Shown: positions 11,001 to 23,000 of the stretch, in pieces
How the letters are laid out: every line of letters begins with the position of its first letter
Numbering within the stretch: the first letter of the stretch is position 1
Source: Pseudoips prasinana
Lineage: Eukaryota; Arthropoda; Insecta; Lepidoptera; Nolidae
DNA: 64,000 bases
Assembly (NCBI GenBank): GCA_951640165.1
Contig: OX621252.1
Span: 13,238,501 to 13,302,500 of the forward strand
Reading direction: 5' to 3'
Program-made: the position numbers and the translations under genes
The notes under the pieces: generated by a model
The model's database searches: none
Told to the model about the DNA's origin: nothing
The model's input: the letters and a program-made list of their open reading frames with translations, nothing else

Positions 11001-14000
11001 AAGAATGTCCAACGATGGGGAAAACTATTTCAATTCTTTGCACATGATCAGGTGCCAAACTACTTAACCACTTCGTACACATCGCTATCATTATAGAATT
11101 TTTGTTTTGCCCTGGACATCCATCTGCTATCAATCTAATCGTACTTATATTTGTCAAATTCATGTTCATTAGTCTGTGATATACTATGGAAGCTATTTCG
11201 TTAGCTCCTTTGGCATATTGGTCTTCGGTCCAACAGTAGGCGAATACATTTTGTGTTGTTAGAGGGGCCTTTGATGAACCTTCCACAATGGTACAGTTAT
11301 AAAGATAAAGTTGTCTTGAATAATAAGTTATCTGATCAGGCGTTTTAGGTAAAGGTAGGTTTTTTTCACAATCAAATGATAATGTTTTTAAATCAGATCT
11401 CTCTTCTTTAACTAAATTAAAAAATGCTTTAGCTTTTAGTTTGTGAACTCTATGTTCTACCATAAGTCCTTGCTTTTGTGCCTTATCTGATTCTCTTTTA
11501 ATTTTTTCTACAAGTTGAATACATGTCGAGCATACGTCTGTTCTGGGACTGCCAAACCCGAGGTTATAGTTGTTATTGAAAATTTTTCTGAACAGACCTT
11601 TTTTGACTTTTAAATTTTCTTCAAGATTTGGCTGTTTATTGTACATTTTCCACATCTTGTTGATTGAAAGTTCGGCAGGTTTCTTCGTTCATAATGTCCC
11701 CTACAGTAATGTGCTTCGTCAACATGAAACATATTTATAAAAAGCATTACAGCATTTTTCTTCTCTGTGAATAAATGTGACTTGTGGTCACCGCCTCTTT
11801 TCTCTTTTACTGGTTGTCCACCAGATTCCAAAAACTTTTTTGCAATATACTGCACACGATGTTTAGTAATGTTCAAAATTCCGAGGAACGCTTTCTGGCA
11901 TACGGTAATTTTTTTTTTCTGTGTTACACTGTAAATGCTGTAATTAGTATGAAGTTTTTTCGGGAGATGTTTCTTATTTTTGGGTCTTTTTCTTTTTGGT
12001 ATTAAAGGAACGCAGTATTTTAGAAGAAAAGCATCTTGCGTTTCTTTGCTGTGATATTTATAAAATGATGTATGAAAATTCAACACATCTCGCATAGTTA
12101 TCGACTCGCATTTAGAAACACTCTTCCGGAGGTGTTGACATCTAGGCCTATTTGGACTTTCCTTAGAAGAATACCTGTAACAAAAAGCATTTAATAATAG
12201 ATAACTTGGCACAACCTGGTAAAAGTTGGCTCAACTTGAAACTAATTTGCACTACTTGCTACGCTCGTTATTCTATTTAAATTATATCGCTAGCTTGAAA
12301 TTTGCAATCGGCACTCGTACTAAAAAGGTCCAAGCTGTAAAAAATAACTGTTGGAACAAAACTCGACGATAATGGATGTTTAAAGAAAATTTCTGGCCGC
12401 AAAACATTTGAGCACAATCCAAATTCCATACAATATTTTGTAAGGAATAAAATTATAACCACATCACATGCATATTAGAGTAAAGCTGCTTCTAAAAAAA
12501 AAATAAGAAAAAAGTATCAAATCTGTGCCATCTGTATGTACTTACCGCTGCCGTTTAGCTATATTTTGTTTCCAATTTTCTGGATGAGCCTTGCGTTTCC
12601 TGGTCTTCCCCGATATGCTAGGCGATGCCAGGCACTCCATAATTGCAATTTTAACAAAGGTTTTTTTGAAAACAATGCAGTATTTATAAAAAAAACAATA
12701 AAACACTGACACTATTGCACGAACATTAACCGCATAGACGCTTATGAAATTCTGTGCTCTGATTGGTCCACATGGATATTGCCATATTAGATTTGGATAG
12801 TAGAGGATAATGCCGGGTTTGTTACGAGCTTCAAACTTTGAGCTCTATTTTCTATGGGATAATGCTGTCATTGATACGCAGTGTTGTTTTCCTTACAAAA
12901 ATACTTCCACAGACAAAAAAACTACATTCATAGTTCAGTTTTCACTTTGAGTGGATATTGCCGCCTTTGTTATTAGATGACTCAAATAAACTGCTCATCA
13001 AGATTTATGCTGGGCGGGAATTAAACCCGCGATCTCTGGTTTAGCGGACAGGGTCACTAACCACGCCAATCAAATAATACTAATATGAAACGTATGTACC
13101 TATGTCTAAGATTATAAAAAGAATACTGCAGAACAAGAACTAACCGTTTCCCCTTTAGCTCCGGCACGAGTCCCTGCATGACCGCCGCGAGGGCACATAC
13201 ACCAGCGCCGTCAGCCACCAGATGCTCCCGCTCCAGCATTGATATCATTGCACGAGCTATGAAAGACTCGTCTACCACCAACTATAACGTCAACGCAAAT
13301 AAACGATAATCAAATCCGTAAATTGTAGAATAGTGTTTAACTATTCTACAATTTACGGATTTGCGCAATTCTATATTCTACAATTTACGGATTTAGAGGG
13401 TGGTGCTTATCTAATCGGAAATCATAAATTTGATCGTCCGGCGGATCCCAAAACCCGCCAGACGATCAAATGATTTCCGATTTTTGAGATTGACACATTT
13501 ATGTTTACCGTTATCTTAAAACGATTTCCAATAGCTTAATTAGAGCGGCAAATACTTATTACCTACAACCTTATTAATAGATATTGTTTTTGATTACTAT
13601 TTAATAAGCCTCACCATTCTATCCAGCCGACCTTTGACTGTAGCATAAGCATTGGCACCCACAGTAGGGACGTTGAGCCCATCGGCAAGGCTTCCTACTA
13701 CAGGCACTGGGACGGGACGCCCCGCTTGAAGAGCCCTCATCATTTTTGGCGCCTTGGAGCATTCAGCACCCTATAAAGAGCAAGTCCAGCATGAAGTAAT
13801 TATCAAACCGTCAAAGATCCTCGACCCAAATTAGAATAATGATACTCTGAAACAATATTTCATATCCCTCTTACATTAATTCTCAATAAGGCATTAATGG
13901 AGTAAGTACCTCTTTAAGGCTTTTTCGCAGAATATAATCTTACTTATAAGCATATGTATTTTCTAGCTGATGCATGTTAATAAGTAAGAGTATAGGTATT

Positions 14001-17000
14001 CTGAACTCAGTTTATACAAACATAACTTGTCTGATAAGATGATACAGCCGAGAAAAGAACCTATCTACCTAAGATAATGCTGGTTTCGTAAGGTTCAGAT
14101 GGTTCCATGAAAAAGGAAAGAACCAAGAAGGCGATAATGTCGCTGATTGAGGCACTGCTTCCTTGCCCGTTATACTTTAGAGTAGGTACGGTAGTTGAAA
14201 ACCTAGAAGCATTGCATACTTAGAGCTAGCAGTTGAAGTAGATATAAGCAGACAAGTTGATGAAAATATTGCTTACATATACAAGACAGGAGCACTTTAG
14301 TTTCTTGCAGGCAATTAGTACACCAGCGAGGAGGCCGCCACCCGCCACAGGCACTATCACTGCATCAGCTTCCGGGAGCTGCGTAATAATCTCCACGCCT
14401 ACTGTTCCCAGTCCCGCCATCATAAAAGGATCATCAGATCTGTAAGAATATCATCATGGTATATCTACATTTCTCTGTAGATAAATATTACAGGTGGTAC
14501 CCACTTGTATTTATTAAGGTAATAAGGTGAAATCTCCATAGCTCATTTTTATGATCCACCGGTCGATGCGGATGGCTTTGTTAAGATTCAGCTCCCGGTG
14601 GGCAGACGACAAACAAAAGTTTATATAATTAATACATTATATTAAGACGCACGCTTTTTTCACAGAGTGCCGTGAGGTAGTAGACCTCACGGCACTCTGT
14701 GAAAAACTGTGAAAAAAAGCGTGTTTTAGTAGTCAACCAAATCGCTATCGTATTAAGTGTAGAACTTAATGGCCAAGCTAGATAGGTACCACTATAACAT
14801 CTAAATAAATTATTAAGTCATAGCAGTTTTAAATTCGCCGGTGAGATGAAAACCAGTGCTGGAAAGGGAATTTGTTTAAGTCAGAATGCATGGCCTCAGG
14901 TTTTGTAAGAGAATATCGGGCTCTTAAGTTGCCTGACTATAAAGTAAGATGGTCAATGTTTTAAGCAGGGATTGGTTTATAACATGTAATCATAATAAAT
15001 AAATGGGAGTTACGGTTTCCACTAAACTAACTTCAGTATTTTCCTTTTATTTATAAGTCTCTCCGTATAATTCTATTAAATGCCTACAGAATAACTTAGA
15101 GGAAACCTGCATTATAATCGTGTCATTTTGATAAAAACTAAATATAACCACTGTCAAAGAGGAAATCGAGGCCTGAAAGAGAGGTATCAAAAGCAGCTGG
15201 AAAAGCACCCAAACATACTTGTGGCGATAACTAATCACGCGTAGGTATCAAAAACGTCTAAAGAAAAAGACATAATTTAATGACAAAGAGTAGCTGTCCT
15301 TTCTGGAGGATACACTTAACCTGATAATATCTCACAAGCTATCAGCTTATAGTAATTTACTGATTGTAGATTATCACAGAAAAGAAAAACATGTTATAGG
15401 TACATCAGGATCTCAAAAAATAGAAAACATAAATTTAATCGTCCCGCGGGTCCCGAATCAGCAACATCCCAAGCAGCAAAATGTGGTCTAGTAATTGTCC
15501 TGGAACCACCATTTCATTAGGACTATAACGGAATAGTAAGCAATTATAACCACGGAAAAGGGCCCATTTTATAGGCGTATTTTAGCTGATTAAATATCTA
15601 TAGTAGACTTGGTGAATATCATTTTGACCAATAACGGCCATATAGTTGGACTATGTTAAACTATTTTCTCCCGCGAAGCCAACTATCAGCGCTTAATGGA
15701 ACCAATCACGACAATAGTAACCTTATAGTTAGACCACGTAGAACTATTTGCTCTCGCGAAGCTAACTATGAGCGCTAAATGGAACCAAACACGACAAAAA
15801 CGTACACAGTGAATATCTTACAAGCTCATACAAAGTGATGTGAATTGGTGAATGTTGCTATGCACATTTGTAAAGATTAATTAATATTGATAAAGGTAAG
15901 TTATTATATTTTTATAATAAATAGTATCTAGAATAAGAGTAGGGTGTTAGTTAACAATAAGTGAAGCCGTGTTTGAATGTGCATGGCGCAGGTATATTTT
16001 CGATGAAGTGTAATAAGTTCTTTGTCAAAATTTTTAAACGCCCCTCGAAATTCACGTTTTCATTAAGTTGAATTTTAAAATAATGTTGGTTTCAGTAAGA
16101 CATACAACGAAAAGTCGCCATCTTGACAAACTTGGTCTTCCAAATACATTAACAAACCGTTATAGGCGTACTTTGTTTAAAAATGGTAAATATCAGAACT
16201 ATTGCTTGGCCATATTGTTTGGAATTAGAGTTCCGCAAATATTGTAATGTTACTCTATGTTGTTATTAGGTACCGATGTCTTATTTTCATATTTTTGTTT
16301 AGGTATCAGGTGTGAAAATGGTAATGTTTCTGGACGTCGATAGCTTTTTAACTAAAAGGGATTTTCGAGCTTTAAAAATTGTTTGAAATATTTTCTACTT
16401 CTATTTTTGTGCTTTCCCTCGCTAACTTGGTTTATTGTTTCACAGAATCGTGATCAAGACCAAATTAGTGAGATGCCAACGGTCTCTCGAGAAGATACTC
16501 GTTCAAATACTACAAGATCACTTCATTTACAACAAAACTCTGCTACCATTCAATCCGGTTCAGCAATTTTACCTGTATCTTCTTTTGTCGCGCAGAACCT
16601 TCAACTTGTCATAACAGAAGCAAAAGAAACACTGTCAGATGTCAGTTTAAATGCTCAACATTTCGTTCTTTACAACACAGATAACCAAATACAGCCTGTC
16701 GAGGATGGTCAAATTCCACAACTTCAACATGAAGTAAAGTGAATCAAAGAAGACATTAAAACCATCATACCAAATCAAAATGCACTTTATGAAATACAAA
16801 CTAACATGTTCTCAGTGCTGTGTCGAAGAGAGATTCAGAATGAATTAAACTCGTACATCCAATGACCGTTTCAAGCAAGGAAGAAAACGTAGGTGTAGAC
16901 ATGTTATGAGAAATCTAAGAGAACTTGAAGAATTTGAAACAAATACATTTATTCAAAATTTCTAATAAAGAATTGAATGCCGCATGTCGTATTGTATTCT

Positions 17001-20000
17001 ACAGCCCATTTTCTAAGATCGCTATGTAGTTGAAAATTGGAATAGTTTTCAATATCGCATTCAATACTCAATACTCAATACTTTATTGCGTTCTACAAAG
17101 TTTTTATAATAGGTGGTAAGTTGTACATAGGTAAGTATCATTTGTAGACCCTGTCGGGCACAGCATAAGTGTAGGAGAGAGGAGGAAGGGCGCATTAATA
17201 TTTAAATGGATAACTTACTGTTTTCATCTTTTATGCAGGAATACTTTGTGTTTCTTTAAGTGCTAATGTTGAGTGTGTGTGTGTCTTTAATATTGTAAAT
17301 GTGTTTTAAAATATATAAGTGAAATAGTTTAACTGATAGAATAAAAAAAAAAACATTTTTATATATATATTATTATTATAATTCACGTTTTGGATTAATT
17401 AATTTATATGAATTTATCATTGAAAAATTCACTTAAATCGTAATATGTTTATTTAATAAGAATTGTTTTAATTTGTAATTGAATCTCTTTATTTTGGTTT
17501 CGTTTCTTATATTTTCAGGTAACTTATTGTATACTTTTATGGACATAACTAGGGTACTAGAGTCATGCATTTCTAGTTGTGAATTACGTAGGTTTAGCCT
17601 ATTTTTGTGTCTAAATGAATATTTCTTTTGAATGTCATCTCTTTTGCTGTAAAAGTCTGGATGTGCACGTACAAATTTGCATAGTTCTAAGATGTAGATA
17701 CTGGGTAATGTGAGGATTTGTTGATCTTGAAAGTGGGGTCTGCAGCTTTCTTGTTGGTCAATATTTGCTATTATTCTAATAAGTTTTTTTTGTAAGACAA
17801 ATAATGAATGCGCGTCAGTACTGTTGCCCCATAAGATGATACCATACTTTAGCCAAGCGTGTGCATATGCGTAATACGCAACTACTGCAGTTTTTACGTC
17901 AGTAGTTTTCTTAATTTCACGTAATGCATATGAGAATTTTGACAATTTGGCTCTTATTTTATCGACATGAGGTTTCCAATTAATATGCGAATCTATTTCG
18001 ACTCCTAATAAGGTGGCCGTGGTGACAACTTCTATTTCATTATTTTTGTAGGAAAAATTTACATTGAATTGTCTTTTTTGTCTAGGGTGAAAGGTTATTA
18101 TTTTTGTTTTATTATAGTTAATTTCCAAGTTGTGGGCTGTCATCCAGGTTGTTGTGTCTTCTAATAGGTTTTGTAATTTGTCATTCGGGTTAGAGTTACT
18201 GTCACATGAAGTAATTATTGAGATATCATCTGCAAATAGGATGCTTGGTTCTTTTATATAATCCGGGAGGTCATTAATATATACAAGGAATAGGAAACAG
18301 CCTAAAACGCTGCCCTGTGGTATAGAAGCTTCTATAACTTTTTTTTTTGACCTAATTAATTCTATTTCTTTTGTTAGTTGGTTGTACGATTCTATTTCTA
18401 CTTGTTGCTCACGTTGATTTAAATAGGATACGAACCATTCATGGCATTTTCCTCGGATACCATGACTACAGCAGCTCAATGGCTACAGCAAGACTTTACT
18501 CGGATTTCCAAATGGGCACACGACGCAGGCTTGGTTTTAAATGCTAGTAAGACTAAAATCATACATGTTCACTCCAGCCATATTAAAAACACACCATCTT
18601 TTAAGATAACCGCACACAGTCACAGTTGTCTGCATAAGCCACATTTAACTAATAGTTGTAACTGTGAGGCAATTGAACAAGTCAAACACCACACGTACTT
18701 AGGATTAATAGTTGATAATCGATTTAACTGGGGATTCCATGTGGACTCGGTATGTAATAAATTGAGAGCTATATTAGCAAAATTACACATCTTAAAACCA
18801 AAAATTCCTTATAAAACCCTCCTAAACATGTACAATGCTTTAGCAGAATCAATTATAGCTTATGGAGCTACGAGTTACGGACGAACGTTTAAAACTTATA
18901 TTGAAAAAATTTATAACCTACAACTAAGAATATTAAAATTAATAGTACCTCATAAAATTAGAATAAAATATAAAAATGACCCATCAGATATTTTCGCATA
19001 TTGTAATGTATTACCCATCCACATACACGTCCAAAAACTTTTATTAATAGAACAACATCACAACAAAACCATTCAAATACCCATATCACATAAAAACATC
19101 ACTAGAAACATTACTAATGGTATATTAATAGTTCCTAGAAGTAAGAACTATTACGGGAGGCGCACAATTGAATTTTTAATACCAACCTTACTAAATAAAA
19201 CTGTGACCTGAGAACCCCAAACTGTGAAACTAGGCCTCAATCAAAGAAATTACAAGCTTAAATACAAAAAATACTATCAAGATAATATGAAAACTTATTC
19301 CATATAAACAATGTATAATACAAGGCAATAAACCACAAACGGCAACATACAGTAAACAACCTGTAGTTCAACAGAGATAACATTGGCTGCCGCCGGCGGC
19401 GCAGGACCGGTTTCCACTATGCCTAGCGCTGTCGAGAACGCACAATCGTGCATAAAAATATATGCGAACAGGTGTTTGTCTATCGCTGTTAGCCACATTT
19501 GATGTACATACATATTAAAGTGCACGCGAGGATAATGTGCGTTTAATATAATGCACGTTAATTTTTGTATTTAAGTACATAATTAAGTCTATATTAAGTG
19601 TTAAAAGCGAATGTGAGTGCCAATACAACCAGTCTTGGTTTAATGGCACAAAACGAATAATAATGTATCGAACATATATATGTATAAATAAAAAAAAAAA
19701 AAAAAAAAAAATACCTATGTTATATAATTTTTGTAGTAATATATTAAATTGTACTCGGTCGTAGGCCTTTGTCATGTCCAGTAATAATCCTAATGCATAT
19801 TTCTTTGAATTTATTATATTGAGAGCTGACTGCATGAACTTATAAACTGCTAATTCTGTGGAACGGTTTTTTCTGAAGGCATTTTGAGAGTCATTTAATA
19901 TGTTATATTTCTCACAAAAATTGTTTACTATGTAGTACATGGCTTTTTCGATTATTTTTGAGGCTGTTGGTAACAAGGCAATTGGTCGGTAATTATTTGG

Positions 20001-23000
20001 GTCTAATTTGGAGTTTTTCTTGTGTATTGGTTTAATTATAGATTTTTTTAATAGGTTAGGAAAAATACCTTCTTCGAAAGACTGGTTTATTATTAAGTAA
20101 AATGGTAAAGTCAATTCATCAGCACATTGTTTGATTAGATATGGAGGGAGCTCGTCAAATCCATGACTTTTCTTGTTTTTTAGGTCTTTTATTATTTTAT
20201 TTACTTCGTATGGTTGCATAGGTTTTAAGAAAATAGAATTTTCTCTATTACATAGCGTAGGTAAATTAATGTTCATCATCATCATCATCATATCAGCCGA
20301 AAGACGTCCACTGCTGGACAAAGGCCTCCCCCAAGGATTTACACAATAGCCGGTCCTGCGCTGTCCGCATCCAGCGGCTTCCCGCGACCCGCACAAGATC
20401 GTCGGTCCACCGTGTAGGAGGCCTGCCCACGCTGCGTCTTCCGGTTCGTGGTCGCCACTCGAGAACCTTTCTGCCCCATCGGCCGTCAGTTCTACGAGCT
20501 ATGTGCCCCGCCCACTGCCACTTCAGTTTGGCAATTCTTTGGGCTATGTCGGCTACTTTAGTTCGCCTGCGGATCTCAGCATTTCTTATTCGATCTCGCA
20601 GGGAAACTCCAAGCATAGCCCTTTCCATTGCTCTTTGGGTGACCTTGAGCCGCCTGATAAGGCCCATAGTGAGCGACCACGTCTCTGCTCCATAAGTCAT
20701 CACTGGCAACACACACTGGTCGAAGACTTTCGACTTGAGACACTGCGGTATTTGGGACGAGAAGATATTACGTAGCTTCCCGAACGCTGCCCAGCCGAGT
20801 TGGATTCTACGATTGACCTCCTTCTCGAAGTTGGACCTACCTAGTTGGATGGTATGTCCTAGGTAAATATAGTTCTCAACAACTTCGAGTGCAGAGTCTC
20901 CAACCTTAACTAGAGTGGGTTCAACATGGATGTTCGACATGATTTTCGTCTTATCCATGTTCATTTTCAGACCCACTTGTTGAGAGACTCTACTGAGGCC
21001 ATCGAGCATTGTACCGAGGTCGTCAAGGGTTTCAGCCATGACTACTATGTCGTCGGCAAATCTAAGGTGGGTGATGTACTCGCCATTGACATTGATGCCA
21101 AAGCCTTCCCAGTCCAGAAGCTTGAAAACATCCTCCAATGCAGCGGTGAACAGTTTCGGAGATATGACGTCTCCCTGTCTCACGCCTCGCTGCAATTGAA
21201 TAGGTTTCGAGTTCTGGTCCTGAAGTCGGATTGACATGGTGGCGTTTTCGTACAAACAGTTTAACACCTGGACATACCGATAGTCAATTTGGCACCTTTG
21301 AAGAGACCTCAGCACGGCCCATGTTTCGATAGAATCAAAGGCTTTCTCATAGTCCACAAACGCTAAGCATAATGGCTGGTTATACTCCTCTGTCTTCTGT
21401 ATAACTTGCCGCAGCGTATGTATGTGGTCTATGGTACTGTAGCCTTTTCGGAATCCGGCTTGTTCGGGAGGCTGGAAGTCGTCAAACCTTCGTGCGAGAC
21501 GATTCGTAATGACTCTCGAAAACAACTTGTAAACATGGCTCAGCAGTGAGATGGGTCTGTAATTCTTCAATAGGGTTTTATCGCCCTTTTTGAAGAAAAG
21601 CACCACCACACTCCTGTGCCATGCTTTTGGCGTTTGACCTTCGAGTATGACGGAGTTGAATAACTTCTGAAGGGCCCGTAGGATCGGTGTACCACCCGCC
21701 TTCAGAAGCTCAGCTGTAACTCCATCATCACCCGGCGCCTTGTTGTTTTTTAGTTGTTTGAGAGCCATTCTAATCTCGTACAGGCTGACGTCCGGGATAT
21801 CTTGGGTGTAGTGTCGGGTTAGTCTTGCTCTTGGATCGGCATGACTATTGACAGGTAGTCGCGTTGTCGTGTATAACTGTCCGTAGAACTTCTCGATCTC
21901 ACCTAGCAACTCTGGTTTTGACGTGACGATTCTACCATCCTCAGTCTTCAGCTTCGTCAGTTGGCTTTGCCCAATAGACAAATCTCTTGTGAACACTTTA
22001 GAGCCTCTATTCCGCTCGATGGCCTCTTTAATACTAATAGTATTAAATTGGCGTGTATCGCGAGTCAGAGACTTTGAGATTTGTCTGTTGAGCTGCCTGT
22101 ATCTGGCAGCATCACATGAGGATGTTAGAATCATTTTCCGCCTTTCTTCCATAAGCTGTAGGGTATGGTCGGAGATCTTTTTGGTTCCATTTGTACGGCG
22201 GGTTTTGTAGAAGTTAGACCCGGCCGTATGGACAGCTTCCACGAACCTGTCGTGGTATGTATCCACTTCTTCACAGTCTGCTAGGCATTCGAATCGGTTC
22301 TGAAGTTCGAGTTGAAAGGGTTCGGGGTTTTGGAGGTGGAACGGTATGGGACGGAGCGTAGACTTCATCAGTCGGGACCTCTCGAGTTTGACATTTAGGT
22401 TCAATGAGCCTCTGACCAGTCTGTGATCGCTCCTGGTCTTAACCGCATTGATCACAGAGACATCATTGAATACTTGTCTCCTCGTCGACAGGATGAAGTC
22501 TATCTCGTTTCTAGTTTTCCCATCGGGGCTCACCCAGGTCCATTTACGATGTGCCGGCTTCCTGAAGAAGGAATTCATCATAAAGAGACCCTCCTTCTCC
22601 ATGAAGTCAGCCAACATCTGGCCTCGGGGGTTCCGATCCCCGGTTCCAAATTGCCTCACTTTCAGCTCATCACCGATTCGTTTGCCCAGCATCGCGTTGA
22701 AGTCCCCCATGACCACAGTGAAATAAGAGTTCGAGGTATGTATGGCTCTGGAAATGTCCTCATACATGACCTCGACTGCATCATCGGAGTATGTCGAAGT
22801 AGGTGCGTATACCTGTATAACCTTCAGCGAATACCGCCTCGTGATTCTGAGTATAAGGTACGCACGCAACCCTCGTCGACACACTCTCGATTTTCACTAC
22901 GTTGTTCATGAGGGACTTGTGGACTATGAACCCGACACCACCTTGGGATAGTTGGTCACCCTCCCGGTAATAGAGCAGGTTTCCGGATTTCAGTATTATC

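Larger units (their letters stand above)
9878..12983 (-). mobile_element. Near-complete DNA transposon with DUF7869-like transposase
   Basis: The ends are perfect 32-bp inverted repeats at 9878-9909 and 12952-12983, beginning GAGTCATCTAATAACAAAGG. They are flanked by direct AAAT duplications (9874-9877, 12984-12987). The element is 3106 bp and sits in a SINE inside the TD1 intron between its 8th and 9th exons, in the same orientation as TD1. It carries a two-exon transposase gene (10444-12640). Both terminal regions hold degenerate repeats of the form GGATATTGCCGnnTTTGTTA. I do not recognise a named superfamily from the ends. The single transposase frameshift and intact termini suggest a fairly recent insertion. 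Confidence 0.85.
9771..13071 (-). repeat. SINE family A copy split by a DNA transposon
   Basis: The tail half (9771-9877) and head half (12984-13071) align to opposite parts of the family A SINE. The head half contains a degenerate B box, GGTTTAATTCCC, on the minus strand. The AAAT at 9874-9877 and 12984-12987 is the target duplication made when the intervening element inserted. Confidence 0.75.

Noticed and set aside
13311..13393. Possible CRISPR-like repeat array
   Set aside because: Only three units, mixed orientation, no regular spacers, and the genome is eukaryotic.
20274..20291. ATC trinucleotide run as a possible expanding microsatellite
   Set aside because: It is the normal 3' tail of the RTE element, confirmed by the adjacent target duplication.
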